64,000 bases of DNA from Silurus meridionalis. Lineage: Eukaryota; Chordata; Actinopteri; Siluriformes; Siluridae. Position numbers and translations under genes: made by a program. How positions within the stretch are numbered: position 1 is the first letter of the stretch; each line of letters begins with the position of its first letter. The stretch covers positions 36,336,305 through 36,400,304 of the forward strand of contig NC_060887.1 in the NCBI RefSeq assembly GCF_014805685.1, read 5' to 3'. Below the pieces are notes generated by a model. The model ran no database searches, was not told where the DNA came from, and saw nothing but the letters and a program-made list of their open reading frames with translations. Positions 1 through 11,689 of this stretch are shown here, piece by piece.

Positions 1-307
1 GTTTAAGTCTTATATCACAAGAATTTGGACTGCTGCATGTAAAAGGAAGTTGAAGGATAGAGGACGATAGAGGACAGTGATGAGGTGCAGCAGGCATGGT
101 TTCATATCCTCCAGCTGCTTTTAAAAAGATCTTTCTCAATTTTTCATAGTGGGTTTTTATAAATTTCAGCGCTCATGTGTAGGAGCCGAACACTTCCTAC
201 AGCAAGAGAGACAGCGAGAGAGATGAGACACCTGAATTTACTTTTAAATTTCATTTTAGACACTTCATACTCTTCCTTTATCTCTTTCTCTTTCTCTCTC
301 TCTCTTT

Positions 308-361
<54 letters not shown>

Positions 362-1954
362 TACATTTCTGTAGCCTATTGGTGCAAATATATGAGCTGG
401 CCATTTGACAGGCCACAAATTGTAGAGAATATTAAAAGTCTTGGGTATTGTGGTTCAGTTCTGCCGGGAGCAGAATAAGACTTCTCATCATAACTGTCTA
501 TGTTCCAGCTCTCCAGCATCCATCTCCCTGTTCATCTCTTCTCATTGTGTCTCATCTCACTCTTCCTCTCACACTGCCCACACTGCAGAGCGGAACTGAA
601 TGAAACTGAGTTTTTCGGTTTTTGTTGTGTATGTTATTGAATGTTAAGGTGAAGCCTCTTCTCTCTGAGCACTGCACCTTTGATCTCTACTCTGACAGAG
701 AGAAAAAAAAAAAGACAGAAGCCTTTATCCAGACATCCGACCTGACAGCTTCAGCTCTTTACAGAATAACCTTACCACAGTGTCACAATGGGAACATACA
801 AACGCTACCTACAGCAAAGAACACCAACTATAGGAGCTATTTATCATTTCTAACTCATTTGATTTCCCATCACTAGACCTCATTTAACAGTATTAGATCT
901 GCCTCATGTAATCACCCATGGTGGTGGTTTTTAGGTGGTTTTTACACTGAACACATTTGCTGCAATTTAAATGCGAATCTCCTTTCAGAAAAGGTCTGGA
1001 TTCACACTCAGTGATTCTGTAGAACCCTTGTACATTTGTGTTGCATCATCAAAAATGTGCATGTAAAACACAATTTAAATAATCCTTTGTTTTAAATTGT
1101 TTATCATTTTGGTGCAATTACGCATGGTAAAGTGATCAAAACTTGCATTTGTGTACACTACAAGGTATAATTCATCAGATTTCCAGGAGAAGGCAGCTTT
1201 CTACCACTCTCAACGTGTTATTGAATGAGACAGCTGACTGTACAGAATTCATTGTACATGCTTGTTGTGGAATTTAATGATATTATTCTAAGCTAAAACA
1301 GATGCCAGTCTACTTTACTCCCTGGACAATATCAGACCTTAATACTAATTGCATTCACAGTCACAGTATTTGTGACATGGTTCCTGTTTGTCCAAATTAA
1401 AACCACCTCCTACAGGAACATTTTGCTTTAGATACTATGGTTCGCATGACTGCTTTCAAATAATACATTTTTCATGTGCATTATGCTCTGTTTTAGGCCA
1501 AACTGTCAGGTTGAAAGCGCAATTCCAAGACCAAGTCAAAGGCCATGGAAAGCTGAAAATGACAAAATGGCACCTAAACAGTGAATATGAAAGTCCCTCC
1601 TAAATGCACCATTAATGCAGCTCGCTCATTATTGCAATTTTATAGGGTGCTATTAATTTTTGTCCTAATGCCTAGTGATTATTTAATCAATAATTAATGG
1701 ATTTGGTACAAATTGGTTTCTTTCAAATTCATTTATATGAAACGTCCTCATTTCATGAAATGTTTATTCAATTTGAATTTGGCAGTATAATCTGTTTACT
1801 GTATGAAACTTCAATCTAATTATGTTTCACCATAGCAAATAAAGCCCACACATACTTATAGAAAAACATGTATGCATTTACAGTGTATATATTTACAGTG
1901 TATTCAGTGTTTACAGCATATACAGTGTTTACAGTGTATGCAATTATAATGTAT
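1..1954. other. Intergenic DNA, no gene seen
   Basis: AT-rich non-coding DNA. The only open frames are short and low in complexity, and I see no splice-flanked exon, RNA gene or long repeat apart from the TC/CA microsatellite at 290-359. Confidence 0.6.
290..359. repeat. (TC)n-(CA)n microsatellite
   Basis: A short TC run is followed by about 20 uninterrupted CA units. Reading frames through it give meaningless Thr-His or Cys-Val runs. Confidence 0.95.
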
Positions 1955-2055
1955 GCATTTACAGATGCCTTTACCCAGAGTGACTTACAACTGAGCAGTG
2001 GAGGTTTAAGGGCCTTTGGTATCTTGGTGGTGCTGGGATTTGAACTTGTGAGATA
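1955..2055 (-). mobile_element. SINE fragment, tRNA-derived family A
   Basis: Contains a diverged form of the fish repeat core (tttacccagagtgacttaca) followed by a block ending in ctgggatttgaactt. On the minus strand that block is a tRNA box-B-like GTTCAAATCC. The box A end is missing. The same layout recurs at 9,684, 10,080, 18,243, 23,494 and 24,818. Confidence 0.6.
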
Positions 2056-2169
2056 GATTACATTTGATTCAACTTTTTTATCATTGCACAAGTTATATTA
2101 CAAGGCAACAAAATGCAGTTAGCATCTAACCAGAAGTGCATTGGTAGCAGTGTAAAATATTTACATATG
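2056..2169 (-). mobile_element. 3' tail of a LINE, minus strand
   Basis: The stretch from gattcaacttttttatcat to accagaagtgcattgg closely matches 51,990-52,080, where the same tail sits alone. It resembles the 3' UTR of fish L2/Rex-type LINEs in antisense. It may be the tail of the minus-strand LINE body at 4,285-5,725, separated from it by later insertions. Confidence 0.55.
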
Positions 2170-4270
2170 TACATGTACATTTGCAGCATTTGCATACAAG
2201 CCTGCGCTGACAAGCTAGCACAGGTGTTCACTGAGATAATTAACCTCTCACTGGAACAGTCTGTTGTCCCCTCATCTTTCAAACAGTTCACCATTGTTCC
2301 TGTCCCAAAGAAACCCCAGCCCACCTGCCTTAACGACTATCGCCCTGTAGCTTTCACCTCAGTAGTGATGAAGTGCTTCGAGAGACTGGTCAGAGACTTC
2401 ATCACTGCCTCACTACCAGACACACTGGACCCACTACAGTTCGCATACCGTCAGAACCATTCTACTGAGGATCTCCTTCACACCATGATGAGCCACCTGG
2501 ACCAAATAAATGGGAATTATACAAAGATGCTGTTTGTGGACTACAGTTCAGCATTTAACACCATAATTCCCTCCACCCTCACCTCTAAGTTGGAGGTCCT
2601 GGGACTCCGGGACCTGCCGCTGTGTCAATGGATCTCTAACTTCCTGATAGACAGACCACAAGCCGTACGGGTGGGAAAACACACTTCATCCACCCTCACC
2701 CTCAGCACTGGAGCTCCCCAGGGTTGTGTTCTGAGCCCCCTGCTGTACTCACTGTACATATATGACTGTGTGGCCACTTCCAACTCCACCACCATCATCA
2801 AGTTTGCTGACGACACCGTTGTGGTGGGCCTGATCCCCAACAACGACGAGACGGCCTACCTACAGGAGGTTAAAAACCTGGAGAGATGGTGCTAGGAGAA
2901 CAACCTTCTCCTAAACATCAGCAAGACTAAGGAGTTGATCCCGGACTTCAGCACGATGCAGGAGCGGTTATACCAACCGCTAAACATCAGCGGGACCCCA
3001 GTGGAGAGAGTAGACAGTTTCCGGTACCTAGGTGTTTACGTCACACAGGACCTGTCTTGGTCCTGTCACACCAACACCCTGGTGAAGAAGGCCCAGCAGT
3101 GTCTGTACCATCTGAGACGCTTAAGGGACTTTAAACCCTCTCAGGTGCTAAAGACACCACTGAGAGCATTCTGACGGGTAGCATCACTTCCTGGTTCGGG
3201 AACAGCGCCATGCAGAACAGGCGATCCCTCCAGAGGGTGGTGCGTTCAGTTGAATGTACCATCCACACCGAGCTCCCTAACTCAGGCATCCCAATAATGG
3301 ACTCTTTTCTCTGTTGCGGGCAGGGAAACGCTTCCGCTCCATGAAAGCGAACACAGAGAGAATGAGGAGGAGCTTCTTCCCGCAGGCCATTCGGACTTTA
3401 AACCAGGAAACACCCAGGATCTAAAAACTGGCCCACTCTCTCCATCATCACACTTCTTCTCTGTACATATCTCACCTTTCGTACCACGACACTTTAAACT
3501 CTGGACTCGCACAGCACAGTGCACTTTATATTTTATACCACACCATACCGCACACGGACACTTTACACCACACCATTCCGCACACGGACACATTATGAAC
3601 ATTCTTCACCACACCATATGGCACACGGACACTTATGGACATTTTACACCACACCATACCGCACACGGACACTTTATGGACAATCTAAACCACCTTAAAT
3701 TGTTTATTGTTTACTGTTGTTTACTGTTCACTGTTTACTGCCATAAGCATTTTTTTTTTGTATATACATATTTTTCTCTCACATATATATCTAGCTTTAT
3801 ATCTTATATATTCTTATAATTTATATTTTATTTATATAGTTTTTATACTTTATTTAGTCTTTTTTTATTATTATTATTTTTCTCCCCATCCTATTCCCTC
3901 ATGCCGGACCGTTGTAATAAGCATTTTACTGCATGTCATACCCTGTATGTATGTGTATGTGACAAATTTGATTTGATTTGATTTGATTTAGCAGATGTTT
4001 TTGTCCAGAGCGACATACAAAAGTGCTTTGAATCTTTAGTAATGAATAATTCTGTACATGGAAGATTACCAGATTACAAATTAAAGAAAAATCAGACCAC
4101 AAATCTTGATTTTTACAAAGCAAATTTGAAAAGTGCTTATTTAAGTGTTTCAGGAAGAGGTAGGTCTTCAACCGTTGTTTAAAAATAGCCAGGGACATCT
4201 AGGAGAAGTTCATTCCACCACCTCGGTGCCAAAACAGAGAAGAGCCTTAAAGTATAAACAGAGAAGAGCC
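2170..4270 (-). mobile_element. LINE family A 3' end, split by an L2 insertion
   Basis: The left piece (about 2,170-2,188, tacatttgcagcattt) and the right piece (3,989-4,270, agcagatgtttttgtccaga and onward) together rebuild the same sequence order as the uninterrupted copy at 28,637-29,115. The right piece encodes on the minus strand the LINE C-terminal motif with PRWWNEL and RLKTYLF. The split is explained by the L2 element between the pieces. Confidence 0.65.
2189..3988 (+). mobile_element. L2-clade LINE reverse transcriptase, 5'-truncated and broken
   Basis: The sequence encodes the second half of a non-LTR retrotransposon ORF2. Visible reverse-transcriptase blocks are NDYRPVAFTSVVMKCFERLV, the FVDYSSAFNT palm motif with its catalytic Asp, the GAPQGCVLSP block, and FADDTVV with the catalytic Asp pair. 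The thumb region FRYLGVYVTQDLSW follows. An in-frame TAG at about 2,893 splits the frame, which reopens and continues to about 3,174; after that the homology shifts frame. The 3' UTR holds runs of a caccacaccat/cacacggaca repeat and ends in four TTTGA-type units (3,966-3,988), the usual tail of fish L2 elements. The endonuclease half is absent. The element is dead in cis. Confidence 0.88.
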
Positions 4271-4284
4271 TTAAAATATGTGTA

Positions 4285-5725
4285 CAAGTTGGTAAGGCTA
4301 TGATATATATAAATAATGACAGATGAATGAACAATATAAAATGAACAATTTGAATATAAATAAACAGTACATAGAAAGGTGATTATACACCATGTAGGAG
4401 ATATTGTAAACTGTGTTTATAAAAAAGTTGTATACATCTGCAAAATGATATGCAGAGTGCAAAAAGAAAGCTATTATGTACAGTCTGTGCAACATATGCA
4501 ACGGTTATTATAGTGCAATTTTAAATATTACAGTATAAAGTGTATTATGAGCAATGCACCACAGAGAAAGGTGACGCAGTGTAAAGTTTTTAGTTCAGTG
4601 TGGGTGTCTCAGTTGGGGGTCAGTGGTAGTTAGAGGTGGAGGGTAGGTGGTGCTACTGGGGTGAAGAATTCAGCATGGAAACAGCTGTGGGGGAAAAACT
4701 GTCTCTGTACCTGCTTGTTTTGGTCTGGAGGCTCCTGTAGTGCCTCCCAGAGAGCAGGAGGGCAAACAGTCTATGGGCAGGATGCGAGAAGTCCTTTGTG
4801 ATGCTGTATGCTTTCCTGATACAGCGTTTCCTGTAAATGTCAAAAGTCTTTGCGAGTAAAGTTTCCACAATGCGTTTGGCAGTTCTCACCGCCATCTGCA
4901 GCGCTTTCCGGTCTGACCCAAAGCTGTTTCTATACCTGACTGTAATACAGCTGGTCAGAATGCTAATAGTGTAACGGTAGATTTTCACCAGGATATCTAA
5001 AGAAAGATGGTTCTTTTTGAGAGCCCTCAGGAAGAGGTGCTGGTAAGCCTTGTTGACCAGACTGGAGCTGTTTTGTCCAGGGGAGGTGTGGATCCCCAGG
5101 AATTTGAAGCTGGTGACACAGTCTACCACTACTAAATTGAGATGGATGGGAGTGTGTGCGGCATGATGGAGATGATCTTAAAGCAGGTGGTCACAATTGC
5201 TTGGGCTTGAGACAGGTTGAATTAATCTATTAGGAGCCCCACCAGCTCTTCAGCACATGCTCTGAGGACGTGTCCGGGAACGCCATCAGGCCCTGCATCT
5301 TTCTGTGGATTGATCCTGCTCAGCCCCAAGCTGACATCAATTTGGGAGAGTGTAACAGGCTGGTGGTCCACATGGAGCTTGACTTTGGTTGCTGACTCCC
5401 TTTCAAAATGAGCATAGAAGTTGTTTAGCCCATTAAGAGATGAGATATTGATGGTTGGGGTGGTTAACAGGCTTGCAGTCATGATAGCCAGGCTGCCCTG
5501 CCACATATGCTGGGAGTTGAAGTTGGAGAGGTGTTTCTCAATCCTCAACTTGTAGCAGTGCTTGGCCATCTTGATGCCCGCCTCAGGTTAGTCCTGGCTG
5601 CACTGTAGGCTTTTGCATTACCAGATCTGAATGCAGCGCTGTGGGCCTTCAGTAAAAGATAAACCTCTCTGTTTATCCAGGGCTTCCTGATGGACTTCCA
5701 ATTCAGAGTCCAGTGCATTAGCCAC
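4285..5725 (-). mobile_element. L2/Rex-like LINE with the RT catalytic core deleted
   Basis: Read on the minus strand, 5,725-5,222 encodes the endonuclease-RT linker (KSIRKPWINREVYLLLKAHS, then DAGPDGVPGHVLRACAEEL). The sequence then jumps to the post-catalytic part, with FKFLGIHTSPG and HPAHRLFALLLSGRHYRSL, ending near 4,653 before a 3' UTR. The YRPVAL, palm Asp and FADD blocks expected between them are missing, so several hundred bases of the RT core have been lost. Two frames are needed and stops are present. It is a defective copy. Confidence 0.85.
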
Positions 5726-5740
5726 TGAGCTACCACCTCC
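5700..5740 (-). mobile_element. SINE head fragment
   Basis: Contains ttagccactgagctaccacc, the reverse complement of a tRNA box-A-type SINE head (GGTAGCTCAGTGGCTAA). It is only about 40 bp, at the upstream edge of the minus-strand LINE. Confidence 0.45.
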
Positions 5741-6022
5741 TATCCCACAGGTAAAACTGCTATACACATAGAATTTAATGGAATTGAATATCCCAACTTG
5801 ATAGGCAGCTAGAGTCAAAGCACAGGGACAGCCTTGCAGTTGCAGCTTGGCAGTTTTGTGGATTTAGCCCTGTCCTTTTAATGAGTAATCCATTGTGTTA
5901 TTCATTAAACTACCATCTTATCATCTCTGTAGAAAAAGTCAGATATTTCTTATGTCTAATCTCTTAAATCTAATCTATTAAAGTGTGTGGTTAAATGATT
6001 CTCTGTTGGATTTACTCTGAAA

Positions 6023-6145
6023 TACCATAATTTCTGGACTATAAAGCGCACTGAATTTTACAAATATTTTAATTTTTAACATAAATAAGCCGCACCTGTC
6101 TATATGTACTTTACACAGGCTTTAACGAAAGACACGTTACACACG
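6023..6145. mobile_element. Terminal fragment of a pogo-like DNA transposon
   Basis: Matches the left end of the larger element at 38,706-39,406: tttctggactataaagcgca, then aacataaataagccgcacct and ctttacacaggctttaac. Only this end is seen here. Confidence 0.65.
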
Positions 6146-7984
6146 GTGTAATGGGTGAAATATGTTGCGCTTCCTTTAGGAGCATAGCGGTATTTTGGGA
6201 ATAGCATGTCACTGCATTACAACGGCTTGTATCTAAACAGTTTTACAACGGTTTATTAAGGTTTTGCTTTGCATTTTGCAGAGTTTATGCTGACCTAGGG
6301 GAATGCAATTCATGTAAACATTTAAAAGATTTTACTTTGCGGTCAAGTTGTTGTCAGTTGTATAATCTGTCATAGAAATTTGTTGCACTAAATTTCACTG
6401 TAGCAAGAAAATGCAAGTAATATAAAATGTGCTTCCACATACCTTGAGTACCATCCATCTTCGTTTTTATCTTAGCATGTGAAATGAATTGCAAAAGACT
6501 GGTGTGACTTTTACTTCATACACTTTTGTGTAATCCTCACTTTTAAAGATATGTAACTATTTGGTGTGCTTCAGCATATTATATATCTACAACTTCCAGT
6601 CTTTTCTGTTTGTTTTTTTTCTGTTTAATGCTTTACTAGGCAGTACTGTTGTTTTTACATCAGTAGATGAGCATGAGATTCATTGCAATGTGTGTTTTCT
6701 CCACACAAATGCAGCCTCTGTTGCAAAAATGTGTCACAATTTATTTTTCAAAGCTTAAAAATGTGCATGGGAATTGAATACATTCAGGGCGAGGGTAATC
6801 TCCTGTAAATCAGATTTTTATCCCAACTCTTTCTGTAAGTGATATGGAAACAATAGTGATGAGAAACTGGATCTCAGAGGGTGAGCTCGGTTATTGGGAT
6901 TTTCCAGTCCGCCTTAATCGCTGTCAGATCCAGAATGACAATATAAGCATCTGTTTGCAACAAAAACAATAGGCATTATTCCATTGTGTTTGTTCCACTG
7001 TCTCTCAGCTGTGAACTCTCCAGGAGGAGAAATGCTGTTGGGAACGTCTCTGTGTGTGCATCTGCAGCCAAATGTTTGTGTGTTCTTCATTACTGAAACT
7101 TTCACTAGCTGGAAGTAAAAGCGGTAAGCAGGAACCATGACTGTAACGACACATTATCTGCTTTTGTTGGATTATAACACCGTGTATGTTGAGTGACAGT
7201 TAACACAGGGCATCATGTAGGTGCTTGCTAGGCAGATCACTCCATTAAACCGGTTACATGGCAACAGAGAGATAAAACATTCCTGGGTTTAAAGGTATCC
7301 CTACTTTCTGTTGTCTCTCAGCAGGACTCCATCTGTCGCGTTCTCTCTGCTCTTGTCTCCACAGGAGGCCCGAAACTAATGTAAAACACCGTTTTCTCCT
7401 TCACTGCATTCCAGAGAACAGACGTTTGGCACTTTTGATGCAGCTTCGACTTTGTTTCCCTTTTATAGCCTCACTAATGAGAATTTGAAACTCTGGGAAG
7501 AAAAAAGTGTATTCGTCACATCTGAGAGCATTTGTTCACTCTGTTCATCTGTTTATAAATATGGAAATATGAGAAATGTGGTGTGCAAAGACATGAACAT
7601 CAATCCATTTATTTTTCCATATTAAAGAAATGCAGTGTGGTGAGCTCCATACAGTCTGCTGAATAAAATATACTAATGACTCCCCCTGTCTCATTTAAGA
7701 CTTTCACTGCCTATTGATTAAACAAAAATTAAACACTTGTGGGTGTGGCTGTCTGACGTGAAGCTTAATTAATAGTTCAATTAAATAGTTAATTTAATTT
7801 TCAATAACAATGATGTACAAAAGTGTTCTTTTCTCAGCAATTTTCCTACTGTTACATTTTTTACTGTTACACTCAATCTTGTTCCTTCTGCCCCTCTTAT
7901 GGTCTTTGGAGACAACATCCCATCTGACAAGCTTCAGTTCTCTTATCTTTTTCCTCTTCAGCATTCAAGCCATGGTTTCGCCAA
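6146..7984. other. Intergenic DNA, mostly single-copy
   Basis: No gene. About 6,780-7,500 is less repeat-like and less AT-biased than its surroundings and could hold conserved non-coding sequence, but sequence alone cannot decide this. Confidence 0.4.
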
Positions 7985-8110
7985 GCTAACACTGTTTGGC
8001 CCTTGAGCAAGGCACTTAACCCTCTGTGTTCCCGGCACTCACTGGTATATGCAAAGAAAATAATTTCGCTGTGATGTAATGTATATGTGATAAATAAAAG
8101 CTCTTCTTCT
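7985..8110 (+). mobile_element. SINE 3' part, family B
   Basis: Contains ggcccttgagcaaggcactt and a tail aatttcgctgtgatgtaatg followed by a tgtgataaataaa-type end, as in the fuller copy at 26,640. The tRNA-like head is missing. Confidence 0.6.
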
Positions 8111-8179
8111 CTTCCATGCTACCCCAATCTTCATCTCCAGTCATAATTCGGTGTAATTTACTATTATCCTACCTATACC

Positions 8180-8310
8180 GGTGCAACCCAGATGAGGATG
8201 GGTTCCCTCTTGAGTCTTCATTTTTTATCACCACATTATCTGTTTAAATCTGCTTTGAGACAATATTCATTGTTAAAAGCGCTATACAAATAAAAATTAA
8301 TTTAATTAAT
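8180..8310 (+). mobile_element. LINE family B 3' tail
   Basis: Contains the gatgaggatgggttccctct block and ends with ctgctttgagacaatattca and aaaagcgctatacaaataaa. This is the tail of the longer LINE fragment found in antisense at 30,870-31,993. Confidence 0.65.
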
Positions 8311-8554
8311 ATTCTACTTACATCTAGCTATCAATATTTCTCACCTACTCCCCAATCCTTCACTCTGTCCCTCCTTTCACTGTAGATTCCTGCACTCTTT
8401 TATTCCTTACCTAACCCTGACACTTTTTCCTCTCTACCATTGAACTTATGTAGACACCTTCCTCTCTTCACTTTCATCATCCTTGGCTAATCCTTGGACC
8501 TTTCCTGTTCTCTGTTTTCTAAACACAGAAAGTCATTATGCTCTGCTTCTTGTC

Positions 8555-9130
8555 TTTTGGACATAATACTCATCAATTGGAGAGCAGCAGAGAGAACGTG
8601 GAAAAGATCATATCTTGCTATTGATCTGACCATGCTCTCCTGTCCAAATATTCATTTGAAGTGACCTTTGCTAAGACTTTCTTCTATAAACAAAAGCTGA
8701 ACGCATCTACACACGATACACACAAACACACAATGCACCTTTACTTCATTGATCAACCCATCAGCTTCTACTGCTCGATCCTTCTTGACTGCTGAAGATT
8801 TTGCCACCCTCTATGAAGTAAAGACTGGGACCCCAGACCCTCACCCCTACCCCAACTTCTACCCTACACACTTAATTCTCTTTCTCATTTACACATTTTT
8901 CTAATCTATTAACAAAAGAGATCCTACAATTCATATGAATCTGCAATTCCACCACTTGGCATTCATCTATACAATTATCAATGACTTAATAACACCTGAT
9001 CATGTTCCTATCACATTCAAGAGAACTAGGGTTATTCCCATCCTCAAGAAATCCACTCAGACATCAACAACAACTGTCCATTATCACTTCTACTTGTTTT
9101 TTCCATGTATATATATCTCTTACAGCCTCT
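8555..9130 (+). mobile_element. Degenerate LINE, endonuclease-RT linker region
   Basis: Pieces in more than one frame read LRAAERTWKRS, then a TAEDFAT-like block, then HVPITFKRTRVIPILKKST. These are the familiar order upstream of the RT fingers in fish LINEs. Homology ends abruptly near 9,130 and the catalytic blocks are absent. Confidence 0.7.
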
Positions 9131-9339
9131 AACTTTCCAACCAGTCTGGCAAAACATTGCACAGAGGCTGCAATCATTGGAAACTAAAGACTTTTTTGTA
9201 GCAGTTAGAGCTTTACTGCTGATATACAAAAAACACTGACACTGAAGACTCCTTCCATAAAAAGAGAATATTTACCATATCAACAATTATATGTCATTTT
9301 TCTGGTTAAATAACTTTTAAAAGAATCTGTTTTTTCGTT

Positions 9340-9600
9340 TGCTTTCCACAATAATCACAAATTCAGTTGAGTTACATAAAAACAAACTATAGAGCTCTAA
9401 ACCCTATGGAACACCTTTGCGATGAATTGGAATGTGGAATGCATCCCATGCCTCCTCACCCTACATTAGAACCTGACTTTACTAACATTCTGTTTGCTGA
9501 ATAAATCTCCACAAATCTCCACAAACACACTCCAAAACCAAAAGAGTGGAAGTTATTATAACAACAAATGGGGAATAAATGGGATGTTTAAAAAACACAT
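9340..9600. mobile_element. DNA-transposon fragment (unclassified)
   Basis: The blocks taaaccctatggaacacctt, acattagaacctgactttac and agagtggaagttattataac are recognisable as a common fish interspersed repeat. Terminal inverted repeats are not visible here. Confidence 0.5.
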
Positions 9601-9683
9601 ACAAATCTTATGGTTCTGTATCCATATAGCATATGGATTTACAATTTGATGTAGTAGTAACAGTGTGACTTATTATTTCTATT

Positions 9684-9860
9684 TATGGCATTTGGCAGAC
9701 AAACTTATCCATAGTAACTTACATTTAAGTTGTACACCTGTGATATTGAGTGTTAATGACCTTGCTCAAGGGCCCAGCAGTGGCAACTTATTGGTGGTGT
9801 GATTTAAACCCATGACTTTCTAATCAGAAGTTTAACATCTTATCCAGTGAGCTACTCAAA
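9684..9860 (-). mobile_element. SINE, tRNA-derived family A
   Basis: On the minus strand it runs from a tRNA-like head (GTAGCTCACTGGATAAG, box-B-like region with GGTTTAAATC) to the tail with catttggcagacaaacttat. The full order matches the copies at 18,243 and 23,494. Confidence 0.75.
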
Positions 9861-10079
9861 TTAAATATTTTACAGTGACTGATTAAGAAATTAGATGGTT
9901 CATTAATACTGTTAATAAATTGTTAATAAATATTAGTTTTGATGTTTTTACGTATGTGGTCATGTAAACCAGGGTCCTCACTACATACTTACATACTATA
10001 TACAGATTCATGACTTATGAAGCAATAGAGCTGATAGATATGACAGAAAAAACTAGCAGTTTAATCACTAGATGAGAGC

Positions 10080-10220
10080 TACTTACATTTATCTCATTCA
10101 TACAACTGAGCATCTATAGGGGTTAAAGGCCCAGGAGTGGCAGCTTGGCATGGCTAGGATTTGAACTCATAACCTTCAGAGCCCACGTTCAGTACCTTTA
10201 CCCATAATCTACCACATCCC
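10080..10220 (-). mobile_element. SINE, tRNA-derived family A, tail-truncated
   Basis: Contains the antisense head aggatttgaactcataacct and the ggcccaggagtggcagcttg body. The tail core is mostly lost. Confidence 0.65.
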
Positions 10221-11050
10221 CATGATGAGTGATCAGTGAGATCATGTGTTGTGCTGGGGTTTATGGGTAGTGTATTCTGGCTCTGAATTTAGCACTAACA
10301 TTCCAGACTGATGACCATATATCTCATTTCAATTTTCAGAGCATGTTTGCAATATAACATTATTACATTATTTTACTTTATAATATAGCTATGCATGGAC
10401 AGAGCCTGTCTAGGTTGGAGATCAAGTCCCTGTGTAAGCTGTTACTATAGAAACCATATCAAATTAGAACAAACTCACTGATTCGAACCTGTTGCTGCTG
10501 CAATACTGTCAGAGCTGCTGTTATATAAAATTAATAACATCTTCTGACCAATCGGGATCAGGAATTCATCAGCAAGGCGCTATAAATATGTTTAATGGAT
10601 GTGCAGAGTCTTGAAAGAAATGTAGAAGGAATAGCGTTAATATGTTCTACAGTTATAGTTATTATTTATTGACTCATTTTTATCGCAGTTGTGTTTCAAT
10701 CACTGTACATGACTTGCATTACACAAACCATAAAGGCTAATGGAGAACCATCAAAAGTTAAAACTAATGATTATTTTGCTTTTATTGCTGGTTTTATTGC
10801 TTTTCAAACTGCTAATGGCTCTGAGGTTCTGATTAACTTGACAGCCTTGATAAGCATTTTAAACGGGATAAACGTGATGCGACAACGAATAATTATTTTT
10901 TTTAAAAAAAAAAACAGATATATATTTTAATAGCATTTTTTTAAATTGTTTTATTATAATATTATCATCACATACAGTATAACAAAATAGAATTGAAAGG
11001 GAAGGAAAATGACAGACGAGAATGTGTAAAGATATTATTATTATTATTAG
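10221..11050. other. Intergenic AT-rich DNA
   Basis: No gene, repeat of known type or exon structure seen. Short frames such as 10,691-10,930 lack any family feature and end in low-complexity A/T. Confidence 0.5.
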
Positions 11051-11051
11051 T

Positions 11052-11295
11052 AGGGAAAAGTGGTAGCTCACTGTCTTAAGGCTCTGGGTTACTGATCTGA
11101 AGGTCGGGGATTCAAGCCCTGTTATGGCCAAGCTGCCACTCTTGGGCCCTTAACCAAGGCCTTTAACCTCTATGTGCTCCAGGAGCTCTGTATCGTGGTT
11201 GAAACAGCTCTCAGACCCCAGCTTTTTAACTTTGCTGGGATGTGTGAAGAGCTGAGCTGTAATGTACATGTGACAAGTATGAAAAATCTTTGTTA
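11052..11295 (+). mobile_element. SINE, tRNA-derived family B
   Basis: Begins with a box-A-like gtggtagctcactgtcttaa, then the box-B-like ggtcggggattcaagccc, the tccaggagctctgtatcg body, and a tail ctgtaatgtacatgtgacaa that resembles the L2 3' end. Similar copies lie at 20,655 and 26,640. Confidence 0.8.
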
Positions 11296-11689
11296 ATATG
11301 TGTTATGGCCTGAGTGTTTGTTCCATACTTGGGCCTTAATTTAATTTATTAGTCTAATATAATTAGCACTTGCCATTTAGATGTGCTTTGTGGACCAGAT
11401 GTGCTTTGTATAATGAGTGTTGTCTTCAAAGGGTTGCATCCAATCCAGAGAGTATTCTTGCTTTACACTCACGATTCTTGTAATATGCTTTAGATCCACC
11501 TTAATCCTGACCAGGATAAGTCAGTAAGAGTGAGTAGAATGGGTGGAAATGAAAGGTTCTCATCATACAGTATGACTATTAAAAACATTTCTCTTACAGT
11601 CTATTAAATCTGTTGAAAATTTACAAATAACAAAATAATTATGTGCATAGTTGTTTATTTATTTATTTTTATTTTTTATAATTATTATT

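Noticed and set aside
11052..11130. Possible functional tRNA gene
   Set aside because: Box A- and box B-like motifs are present, but there is no cloverleaf or acceptor stem, and it is followed by a SINE body and LINE-like tail seen in several copies.
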